Positions 6,972-13,289 of a stretch of DNA of 23,563 nucleotides are shown in pieces. A program made the position numbers and the translations under genes. Position 1 is the stretch's first letter; the number at the start of each line of letters is the position of its first letter. Location of the stretch: positions 1 through 23,563 of the forward strand of contig JBDTZF010000029.1 in the NCBI GenBank assembly GCA_040005265.1. The letters are read 5' to 3'. The notes below the pieces were generated by a model, which worked only from the letters and a program-made list of their open reading frames with translations, was not told the origin of the DNA and searched no databases. Source of the DNA: JBDTZF01 sp040005265 (GTDB lineage: Bacteria > Verrucomicrobiota > Verrucomicrobiia > Chthoniobacterales > UBA10450).

Positions 6972-8498
6972 CTACCCCTGCTTCGGTTTGAGCAGCGGAA
7001 ACAGAATCACGTCGCGGATTGATTCCGCGCCGGTCAGTAACATCGACAATCGATCAATGCCGAGACCAAAGCCCCCCGCCGGCGGCATCCCGTGCTCGAG
7101 CGCGAGCAGGAAATCTTCATCGACCTTTTGCGTCTCTTCCCCGGCTTGCTCGATCAATCGCTGGCGTTGAACGACAGGATCGTTCAACTCACTGTAACCT
7201 GGCGCGATTTCGGCGCCGTTAATGATCAGCTCAAAAACATCCACAACGGAATCGTCTTCGGCGTTTTGCTTGGCCAGCGGGACGAGTTCCTTCGGGGCGT
7301 GGGTGACGAAGACCGGGTCGATTGTTTTTTCTTCAACCAATTTCTCAAAGACCTGCTGAGTCACTTCGAAATCGGCCAACTGCGGCGAAATCTCCAGACC
7401 GAATTTATTCGTCGCGCGCTCGCGCCGCTGTTCGCTCGTGATGTCGAACCAATCCTTGCCCGCTACTTCTCGGATAAGGTCGCGATAGCGCGCGCGACGC
7501 CAGGGGCGTTTCAAATCGACCGTGCGCGTTACGTTACCATCACCATCCCGATGCTCGATCTGGAGGGGCGAGCTCCCGCGAGCCCTCCCCGGCGTCGCAG
7601 GAGTTTCACCCTCCACTCTCGCGGCATCAAGCGCATGAAGTCTCTCCGCCAGATGACAAATCAACTCCTCGACAAGGTCCGCGATCTTTTCGAAATCGGA
7701 ATAAGCCCAGTAGGCTTCGAGCATCGTGAACTCCGGATTATGTTTTCGCGAGATGCCTTCGTTCCGGAAGTTGCGATTGATCTCGAAAACCTTGTTGAAG
7801 CCGCCCACAAGTAGCCGCTTCAAGTAGAGCTCGGGCGCAATGCGCAAATAAAGATCGATGCCGAGCGCTTTGTGGCGCGTCTGAAACGGCTCGGCCGCGG
7901 CGCCGCCGGCGACCGTTTGCAGCATTGGCGTCTCCACTTCCAGAAAACCGCGGTCCTCGAAAAAGCGCCGTGTCTCGCGCACCATCACGATCCGCTTCTC
8001 AAAAAATTCTCGCGACTGCTCGTTTGAAACAAGATCGAGGTAACGCTGCCGGTAACGCGCTTCGACATCCTGCAGGCCGTGCCATTTTTCCGGCAAAGGA
8101 CGGAGCGACTTTGCCAATACCTGAAATTTTTTGACCTTTAGCGTTGGCTCACCGGTCTTAGTCAAAAAACATTCGCCCTCGATGCCCAGGAAATCGCCAA
8201 GATCGAGGAGCTGGAAAAGATCGACAAGTTCCGCCCCAACTTCCTTCGCGTGAATGTAAATCTGGATCCGCCCGGTCGCGTCGCGAAGATCGACAAAGTG
8301 GCTCTTGCCCATGTCGCGATGGGCGGTGATGCGTCCGGCGGCACGAAAAGTTTCACCCTCTTTGAATTTTTCGCGGACCTCCGCGATGGATCCGCTCGGT
8401 TCGAAACCGGCCGTTCCACCAAATGGGTCGATCCCTTTCGCGCGCAGCGCGTCCAGTTTCTTGCGGCGCAACCCAATCAGCTCGTTTTCTTCGTCCAT
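6972..8498 (-). CDS. lysS: Lysyl-tRNA synthetase, class II
   Basis: The enzyme charges tRNA-Lys with lysine. All class II landmarks are present in 508 residues: an N-terminal anticodon-binding OB-fold (about 50-150, with GRITAHRDMGKSHFVDLRD), the dimer-interface segment RYLDLVSNEQSREFFEKR (about 152-169), motif 2 around FEINRNFRNEGISRKHNPEF (238-257), and motif 3 in GGFGLGIDRLSMLL near the C-terminus. LysS proteins usually run to 490-505 residues. Here residues about 295-313 form an extra Gly/Arg/Pro/Ser stretch (VEGETPATPGRARGSSPL) encoded by a palindrome-ended repeat, just before the PWRRARYRDL block. The reading frame is kept, so the enzyme is presumed functional. It is convergent with the LOG gene and divergent from the ACT-domain gene, with a 199-bp shared upstream region. 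Confidence 0.97.
   Translation of the reverse strand: MDEENELIGLRRKKLDALRAKGIDPFGGTAGFEPSGSIAEVREKFKEGETFRAAGRITAHRDMGKSHFVDLRDATGRIQIYIHAKEVGAELVDLFQLLDLGDFLGIEGECFLTKTGEPTLKVKKFQVLAKSLRPLPEKWHGLQDVEARYRQRYLDLVSNEQSREFFEKRIVMVRETRRFFEDRGFLEVETPMLQTVAGGAAAEPFQTRHKALGIDLYLRIAPELYLKRLLVGGFNKVFEINRNFRNEGISRKHNPEFTMLEAYWAYSDFEKIADLVEELICHLAERLHALDAARVEGETPATPGRARGSSPLQIEHRDGDGNVTRTVDLKRPWRRARYRDLIREVAGKDWFDITSEQRRERATNKFGLEISPQLADFEVTQQVFEKLVEEKTIDPVFVTHAPKELVPLAKQNAEDDSVVDVFELIINGAEIAPGYSELNDPVVQRQRLIEQAGEETQKVDEDFLLALEHGMPPAGGFGLGIDRLSMLLTGAESIRDVILFPLLKPKQG
7561..7615. repeat. Palindrome-ended 55-bp repeat inside lysS
   Basis: The segment opens with TGGAGGG and closes with CCCTCCA, a perfect 7-bp inverted repeat, and contains GAGCTCCCGCGAGCCC and a second small pairing (GGAG with CTCC) near its right end. 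It encodes LysS residues about 295-313, a low-complexity stretch where I know of no conserved LysRS sequence. The simplest reading is a short palindromic element that entered the gene and stayed in frame. The alternative is a natural variable loop that happens to be GC-rich. No second copy exists in this window. Confidence 0.5.
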
Positions 8499-8617
8499 CG
8501 TCGGCGCGAATGTAAAGCGCGGCTCGCAAATGAACAGCCAGAAACGCGGCCTGGTTGCAGGGGGAAGCTGGCCGCTTCTCCTACAGGACAGGCGACCCCA
8601 TATTGCATATTATTGGT

Positions 8618-8647
8618 TTGCCAAGAAAAGACCGGAGATGGCATACT
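8618..8647 (+). promoter_or_regulatory. Possible sigma70-type promoter for the ACT-domain gene
   Basis: TTGCCA at 8618-8623 and CATACT at 8642-8647 are separated by 18 bases, about 50 bases before the ATG at 8698. The AT-rich patch just upstream (about 8600-8614) may also serve the divergent lysS gene. The match is partial (5 of 6 and 4 of 6) and phylum-specific consensus is unknown, so this is only a candidate. Confidence 0.25.
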
Positions 8648-8697
8648 TCCAACGGCGAACGGCTCCCGATTTTCGGCTCTGCGTCCGCGCGCTTCAA

Positions 8698-9168
8698 ATG
8701 TCTGTCGATTTACCGCAAACAACTCAGAAGATGGGAGCACCGCTGGTCAAACAGTTTTCGGTCTTCCTGCCTAACAAAGTGGGCAGATTGCTCGACGTCG
8801 TAAAGCTGCTCAACGCTCACGAAACGCACGTGCTCGGTTTGAGCGTATCCGAGTCGACCGATTCAGCTATCGCGCGGATCATTGCGAGCGACCCTGGCCG
8901 CGCCGAAAATTTGTTTAAAGAACATAACATTGCCTACGGTGTTTGCGAAGTGGTGGTGGTGGAGTTGCGCGAAGTAGCCACGCAATTGGTGAAACTTCTG
9001 GCTGCCCTGTTCATGGCGGAGGTCAATGTGCATTTCACTTATCCATTGCTGACCCGGCCGCACGGCCTCGCCGCAATTGCCCTGCACGTGGACGACACCG
9101 ATTGCGCGTCGTCGGTCTTGATGGGGGAAGGTTTCAAAATTCTGGGTCAAAACGAGATCTCGCGGTGA
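8698..9168 (+). CDS. Tandem ACT domain-containing protein
   Basis: The 156-residue protein starts at the ATG at 8698. The frame is open further upstream, but that part is antisense to lysS and lacks coding character. An ATG at 8731 (MGAPLVKQFSVFL) is a second possible start. Two ACT domains follow each other. The first has KQFSVFLPNKVGRLLDVVKL with the glycine/leucine pattern of ligand-binding ACT folds. The second has VVVELREVATQLVKLLAAL, VNVHFTYPLL and RPHGLAAIALHVDD. Stand-alone double ACT proteins are usually amino-acid sensors and have no catalytic centre; the ligand is unknown here. The gene stands alone, divergent from lysS and followed by a gene remnant. Family call is firm, specific role is not. 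Confidence 0.85.
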   Translation: MSVDLPQTTQKMGAPLVKQFSVFLPNKVGRLLDVVKLLNAHETHVLGLSVSESTDSAIARIIASDPGRAENLFKEHNIAYGVCEVVVVELREVATQLVKLLAALFMAEVNVHFTYPLLTRPHGLAAIALHVDDTDCASSVLMGEGFKILGQNEISR

Positions 9169-9171
9169 GAA

Positions 9172-9505
9172 AACCACGAATGAACACGAATGGACACCAA
9201 TGATGAGAAGCTGTTATTCAAAGAACAGGTCTTTCAAATTGTGGGATGCGCCCTCGAGGTTCCTTTTAACATCCTTTACAAGGGCAACGCGGTCGGGCTT
9301 TTCATTCCCGATTTGACGCTTCGAGGCAGTTGTCGTGGATATGAAAGTGATTGACCGGATTACCGATCACGAACGCGGGTTAATGCTGAATTGTCTTAGA
9401 ATCACGAAGTTGCGTGTCGGGGTGATCCTGAACTTTAAACACGCCAAATTAGAATGGGAGCGTCTGGTTTTATAGATTAGTGTTTATAGGTGTCCATTCG
9501 TGGTT
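9172..9505. mobile_element. Inverted-repeat-bounded unit carrying a GxxExxY remnant
   Basis: The left boundary at 9172-9198 reads AACCACGAAT, then GAACACGAAT, then GGACACC. The right boundary at 9489-9505 reads GGTGTCCATTCGTGGTT, the reverse complement of AACCACGAATGGACACC. The repeats frame the decayed GxxExxY gene, whose start codon falls inside the left repeat. The left copy carries an extra 10-bp unit. A gene-free copy of the same inverted repeat occurs at 17192-17238. Whether the unit is mobile is inferred from this pairing; no transposase or target duplication is seen. Confidence 0.55.
9190..9475 (+). pseudogene. GxxExxY protein remnant (internal deletion and frameshift)
   Basis: GxxExxY proteins are about 125-residue members of a PDDEXK-nuclease-like family of unclear function. 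Here the N-terminus (DEKLLFKEQVFQIVGCALEV) is intact, but about 40 residues, including the GxxExxY signature itself, are gone. The text jumps to YKGNAVGLFIPDL. A frame shift of one base near 9322-9328 then follows. In the first frame a TGA stops the protein at about 9349. In the shifted frame the C-terminal half reads AVVVDMKVIDRITDHERG and then ends LRVGVILNFKHAKLEWERLVL in two parts, matching the family's usual ending up to the TAG at 9473-9475. The gene is therefore broken twice. It lies between inverted repeats, described separately. Confidence 0.8.
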
Positions 9506-9520
9506 AAGACGCTTGGTGGG

Positions 9521-9548
9521 TTGACAGGTTTAGGGAGAAGCGTTTACA
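9521..9548 (+). promoter_or_regulatory. Possible promoter of the five-gene run
   Basis: A perfect TTGACA at 9521-9526 is followed after 16 bases by TTTACA at 9543-9548 (3 of 6 to TATAAT). The first gene of the run starts at 9568, which would leave a leader of only about a dozen bases. The site lies just outside the right inverted repeat of the GxxExxY unit. Confidence 0.3.
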
Positions 9549-9567
9549 GAAATGGCACCGTTTTCCC

Positions 9568-10695
9568 ATGCGAATTCTGACACTTTCCACTTCGCCGCAT
9601 GCTGACAAGAGTTTCCAAGTCGGCATCGGTTTAGTTGTACTTTTCGCCGTAGCTGAGCTTTCTTCGGCCAGCTATTACTATTTGCGACGGTTCCGAGTGG
9701 CCCAGCCGACAACGCAATCAGCGGCGCAATCGGTCGCGGTGGCCCAACCAACCGCCATACCGCGGGTCGCACCGGCTCCCGTTCGCGCGACGCCGCCACC
9801 CGCCGGAGTCGGTTCGCCTCCACCGGCCGCCCTTCCTCGAGTCGATCGTCTTATTCAAGAGGCGACCGCGTTCCGCAGCCGGGGCGACATGACCAATGCG
9901 CTCGCCCGGTTATTTGAGGCAGCCGAGTCCGAACCGAAGAATGGGAAAGTGCTCGAGGAAATGGCGAAGACTTACGAGACCTTCAGCTTGTTCGAACGCT
10001 CGAATGAAACCTGGCGCAAAATCCAGGAAATGGGTCCTTCGGCCGGTCCATCCTACGATGTGGCGGTTGCTCGATTGAAAACCGGCGCGGCGTCGCCTCC
10101 ACCGGCCGTCGCGCCAACCACTGCGCCGGCGACGGCGGCGGTGAAACCCGCCGCGGCTGCTCCTCCGCCCGCAGACGCAGGGGCATCTCCGGCCAGCGGC
10201 TCGATATTTTCAATCGCGCAAATTAAAGCAAGCGAAGAGCCCGATGTGGACACGGAAACGAACCTGACACTTCGAATCGCGGTGAAAAAACAGACGAGCA
10301 CCGTCATTGATCACACGAAGGTAAAAATCCAAGTGTTCTTTTACGACACGGTTGATGACAAAGACATCAAGCTCACCGATGCCGAAGTGAATTATGAATG
10401 GGTGACCTCGAAACATGATTGGGCCGGGGCCGATCCGGAGGTTCTCTCGGTAAATTATCTGAGGCCAAAAAATAAAGTCATAACATCCGAAGCGGCGCTG
10501 GCCGCGGCCGCGGCGTCAGTCAATCCTGGAAGGAAAGGAAAGCCGGTCAATCCCAGCCCGCCTCCGGACAATGGCAAGCGTCGATATCTGGGCTACATCG
10601 TCCGCGTTTATTATCATGACGAACTGCAGGCCCAAAAAGCGGAACCAAAACGGCTCTTGAAACTCTTCCCCGCGGCGTCCGCTGCGACGCCGTAA
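9568..10695 (+). CDS. Membrane-anchored TPR-like protein with Ala/Pro-rich linkers
   Basis: The family is not recognised. The 375-residue protein has one hydrophobic stretch at about 17-36 (VGIGLVVLFAVAELSSASYY), which makes it a signal-anchor inner-membrane protein with its bulk probably in the periplasm. An Ala/Pro-rich segment (about 45-90) is followed by two TPR-like helical pairs (about 92-160, with RSRGDMTNALARLFEAAESE and LEEMAKTYETF), a second Ala/Pro linker, and a C-terminal beta-rich domain (about 210-370, with VKIQVFFYDTV and RYLGYIVRVYYHDEL). No catalytic residues stand out. Such layouts suggest a scaffold for protein assembly. It is the first gene of a packed run, and its TAA stop shares one base with the next ATG. 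Confidence 0.75.
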   Translation: MRILTLSTSPHADKSFQVGIGLVVLFAVAELSSASYYYLRRFRVAQPTTQSAAQSVAVAQPTAIPRVAPAPVRATPPPAGVGSPPPAALPRVDRLIQEATAFRSRGDMTNALARLFEAAESEPKNGKVLEEMAKTYETFSLFERSNETWRKIQEMGPSAGPSYDVAVARLKTGAASPPPAVAPTTAPATAAVKPAAAAPPPADAGASPASGSIFSIAQIKASEEPDVDTETNLTLRIAVKKQTSTVIDHTKVKIQVFFYDTVDDKDIKLTDAEVNYEWVTSKHDWAGADPEVLSVNYLRPKNKVITSEAALAAAAASVNPGRKGKPVNPSPPPDNGKRRYLGYIVRVYYHDELQAQKAEPKRLLKLFPAASAATP

Positions 10696-11378
10696 TGCAA
10701 ATACTCATCGTGCACCGCGACGCCGTGCTGGGCGAGCAGCTGGTGCAAATGGTGAGAGACTACACGGCGCACGAGTGCGAGCTCGTGAGCAACAATGTGG
10801 CTGCGGTCGAGTGGGGCCGTGCCCATGCCCGGTGCACACTTCTTTTGACCCAGGTTCTGGATCAAGGCGTTGACGGCCTCGTCGTGGGTGGTCAGCTCAG
10901 CGAACTTTTTCCCGGGTTGCAGACGTTATTTCTTCCGGCGTATCCCGCGAGTGAGCAGCGGCTGGAAGTGACGAACACAAAAGTTTTTCCCGAGCCAATC
11001 GACGGCGAAGGTCTGCTCGCAGCGATTGCTCGCGCGGAGGCAGCCACCCCGGGCACGCCGGACTGGTTTCATGTTGTCGATGTGCTGCAAATGTGTTGTC
11101 TTAGCCAGCGAGGCGGAGCGATCCAGATGGTAAGAGAAACACGTAGTGGAATTGTGTTTTTGCGCGGGGGACAAATCGTCCACGCCGAAACCACCGCTTG
11201 CCGGGGCAAGGACGCGTTGCTGGAAATGATCGCTTGGGAATTCGTCGAGTTTGCTTACGACGGCACCGTTCGTCCGCCGGTCGAGACAATCCCGTCACCA
11301 TGGGATGGGGCGTTGATCGAAGCTGTGGCGCGCCACAAACAACAGAGGCTGGCTGAAAACCTGCGGCGGCACGCCTAG
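10695..11378 (+). CDS. Degenerate receiver plus DUF4388 (PATAN) domain protein
   Basis: The 227 residues divide in two. Residues 1-115 fold like a response-regulator receiver (MQILIVHRDAVLGEQLVQMV at the start and VFPEPIDGEGLLAAI at the end), but the phosphoacceptor region reads LLLTQVLDQGVDGL, with no Asp at the usual place. The usual Lys in the K-P motif is replaced as well (PEP), so it is probably not phosphorylated. Residues about 125-200 match DUF4388/PATAN: DVLQMCCLSQRGGAIQMV, GIVFLRGGQIVHAET and GKDALLEMIAWEFVEF. PATAN proteins are often adaptors in signalling or surface-motility systems. The start codon overlaps the previous stop (TAATG), which points to translational coupling. Its partner is not identifiable from the window. 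Confidence 0.82.
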   Translation: MQILIVHRDAVLGEQLVQMVRDYTAHECELVSNNVAAVEWGRAHARCTLLLTQVLDQGVDGLVVGGQLSELFPGLQTLFLPAYPASEQRLEVTNTKVFPEPIDGEGLLAAIARAEAATPGTPDWFHVVDVLQMCCLSQRGGAIQMVRETRSGIVFLRGGQIVHAETTACRGKDALLEMIAWEFVEFAYDGTVRPPVETIPSPWDGALIEAVARHKQQRLAENLRRHA

Positions 11379-11407
11379 AGCTCGACCGCCCCCAAACGCC
11401 TATTCTT

Positions 11408-12319
11408 ATGCAACGAATTGCGTTATTTTATTCGCGCATGAGATTTTCGCTGATATTCGCCGGCATTCTCCTATCTGGCGCGACGGCGCAGGCGCAAATT
11501 CAGGTCGATCTAAAGCTGAGGCGGTTGCAATATATCGCCCACGAACCCGTTATGGCGACCATTGGCATTACCAATTTAGCCGGCCGCGATGTCGATCTTC
11601 GCGATGCCGATGGCGAAGCCTGGTTTGGGTTTGAAGTAACCGGAAAGGAAAGCCAGCCGATCGCGCCTTTGCCACCAAACCAATCTCAGCCCGGTCTCAA
11701 GATCGACATCGGCAAGAAAGTAACCCAGCGGATCAATCTCACTTCACTTTTTCCAGTCAGTGACTTCGGCACCTACCATGTCCGGGCCCATATTTATTTC
11801 GCCGACCTGGGCAAGTTTTTCTATTCCCAGACAAAGGTCTTTGAGGTAACGGACGCCCGGCCGATCTGGCAAAAAACGGTCGGAATTCCCGACGGAGCTG
11901 CCGGCCCCGGCAACGCGCGCACTTATTCCCTGCTGAGCAATCGTTTCCCGGATCACACGTCGCTCTATGTGCGGGTGGAGGACAAGGACAGCGGAATTGT
12001 TTACGCCACGTATTCACTAGGTCGCGCCATCGCCTTCAACGATCCTCAGGCCGAGATCGATCGCGCCAATCAGCTTCACATTTTGCATTGCGCCGGGCCG
12101 CGCAGTTGGGCTTACTCGCACGTGGGCTTGAATGGCGAACTACTTGCTCATTCATCTTTTATGGAAACAAAAACACGACCCCGCCTGGCCCGTGCCGCTG
12201 ATGGTTCGGTAGCGGTGCGTGGAGGCATGCTCGATCAGCCGGCGGCGGTGCCGGTCGTGGCTCCGGGCAAGGTGCCAAAGCTCTCCGAACGTCCGGATGA
12301 AATGCCCAAGGATAATTAA
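11408..12319 (+). CDS. Secreted protein of unknown function
   Basis: This 303-residue protein is not recognised. An N-terminal signal peptide is clear. From the ATG at 11408 it reads MQRIALFYSRMRFSLIFAGI, with likely cleavage after ATAQA; a second ATG at 11438 gives a more usual length (MRFSLIFAGILLSGATAQA) and may be the true start. The mature part begins with an immunoglobulin-like beta region (VDLKLRRLQYIAHEPVMATI, then TNLAGRDVDL), followed by a segment with TYHVRAHIYFADLGKFFYS. This resembles the surface or chaperone-like beta sandwiches found in many Verrucomicrobiota exported proteins. No active-site motif was seen. It is the third gene of the packed run, 29 bases after the PATAN gene and one base before the amidase gene. 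Confidence 0.78.
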   Translation: MQRIALFYSRMRFSLIFAGILLSGATAQAQIQVDLKLRRLQYIAHEPVMATIGITNLAGRDVDLRDADGEAWFGFEVTGKESQPIAPLPPNQSQPGLKIDIGKKVTQRINLTSLFPVSDFGTYHVRAHIYFADLGKFFYSQTKVFEVTDARPIWQKTVGIPDGAAGPGNARTYSLLSNRFPDHTSLYVRVEDKDSGIVYATYSLGRAIAFNDPQAEIDRANQLHILHCAGPRSWAYSHVGLNGELLAHSSFMETKTRPRLARAADGSVAVRGGMLDQPAAVPVVAPGKVPKLSERPDEMPKDN

Positions 12320-12320
12320 T

Positions 12321-13289
12321 ATGCGAGCGCGTTTCAGCAGTTTCATTTTCGCTTGCGGCTGGTTATCGGTCGCAACGCTGGCCGTCGCCCTTCCATCCCA
12401 GCAGGACATGGTCGACAGACTGCACAAGGATGAAGCCCGCTCCCGCACCCGGGCCACTCCCACACCGACGGCCACACGCACAGTGGCTCCGAGTTCAAAT
12501 TATCGCTCGACCCGCGATACTTCGGAGCCGGCTTCAGGTGGCAGCAGACCGTCCACAGTTGTGGTAATCGATGCCGGCCATGGCGGTTTTGATCGCGGAG
12601 GAATTGCCGGCCAGCGCGTTTCGGAAAAAATGATGACCCTCGATGTCGCGCAACGTCTCCGGACGATTCTCAATGCTAACGGCTATCGCACGGTCATGAC
12701 CCGCGACAGCGACGTATTCATTCCGCTCGGGACCCGGGTAGCCATCGCCAATTCATATCGTAACGGAATTTTCGTCTGCATCCATTTCAACTCGGCCAGC
12801 CGCCGGGGAGCGAATGGCATCGAGACGTATTTTTACAGCTCGCAAAGTCTCCCCCTCGCCTCCGCCATTCATTATTACGTTGCGCACGCCGCGCCTTCGT
12901 CCAATCGGGGGGTGCGCCGTCGCGGCTATTATGTTTTGCGCCGAACGACGGTCCCCGCCGTTCTGGTTGAATGCGGATTCCTCACCAACCCAACCGAAGC
13001 TCAGTACGCGCAAAGCGCGACCTACCGGCAATCGCTCGCCGAACAGATTGCCCGCGGAGTCCGCTCCCGAACGACTGTCGCCAGTAACGAATCAGTTCCG
13101 CTTCAGCCTTTCATCGATCAGACGCGTGTCCATGACCCGGACATTTCCGGATCGAAACATCGGTCGAAAAAAGCCTCCTCCAAGAAAAAAGGAACGACTG
13201 TTCACAAGAAAGAGAAAAGCAGCAGCGACGAAAGCAGCGGCACCCCGAGCAAAAAAAAGAAACCAGCGACCAAAAAATCGGAGGACTGA
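12321..13289 (+). CDS. N-acetylmuramoyl-L-alanine amidase (Amidase_3) with lysine-rich tail
   Basis: This zinc amidase cleaves the amide bond between MurNAc and the stem peptide of peptidoglycan. From the ATG at 12321 it has 322 residues, a signal peptide (MRARFSSFIFACGWLSVATL, cleavage near residue 24), and a Thr/Pro/Ser linker. The Amidase_3 core spans about 79-250. Zinc and catalytic residues are visible: H87 in DAGHGGFDRGG, E102 in VSEKMM, H155 in CIHFNSAS and E217 in VECGFLTNP. The last 45 residues are lysine-rich and low-complexity (SKKASSKKKGTTVHKKEKSS, then PSKKKKPATKKSED), which is unusual for this family and may bind teichoic-like polymers, peptidoglycan or other anions. AAGGA at 12307-12311 is a plausible ribosome site nine bases upstream. 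An AmiC-like role in cell separation or remodelling is likely. Confidence 0.93.
   Translation: MRARFSSFIFACGWLSVATLAVALPSQQDMVDRLHKDEARSRTRATPTPTATRTVAPSSNYRSTRDTSEPASGGSRPSTVVVIDAGHGGFDRGGIAGQRVSEKMMTLDVAQRLRTILNANGYRTVMTRDSDVFIPLGTRVAIANSYRNGIFVCIHFNSASRRGANGIETYFYSSQSLPLASAIHYYVAHAAPSSNRGVRRRGYYVLRRTTVPAVLVECGFLTNPTEAQYAQSATYRQSLAEQIARGVRSRTTVASNESVPLQPFIDQTRVHDPDISGSKHRSKKASSKKKGTTVHKKEKSSSDESSGTPSKKKKPATKKSED
13280..13284 (+). promoter_or_regulatory. Shine-Dalgarno site fixing a TTG start
   Basis: GGAGG lies five bases ahead of the TTG at 13290, within the last codons of the amidase gene. It is the best ribosome-binding site in the window and supports the non-ATG start of the NAD(P)HX repair gene directly after the amidase stop. 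Confidence 0.7.

Noticed and set aside
6783..7022. Apparent small proteins running through the inverted-repeat element after the LOG gene
   Set aside because: They are translations of the MITE-like element and its flanks, with no ribosome site or protein-like conservation evident.
7092..7814. Open frame of 240 codons on the plus strand across lysS
   Set aside because: It is the antisense reading of lysS, which has all class II motifs; the translation has no recognisable features.
8305..8697. N-terminal extension of the ACT-domain protein by about 130 codons
   Set aside because: The extension overlaps lysS antisense and the divergent promoter region, and the ACT fold begins just after the ATG at 8698.
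9169..9567. CRISPR-like or tRNA content in the largest stretch without an intact gene
   Set aside because: There is only one pair of inverted repeats, no regular spacer pattern, and no cloverleaf or T-loop consensus; the stretch is explained by the GxxExxY remnant and its repeats.
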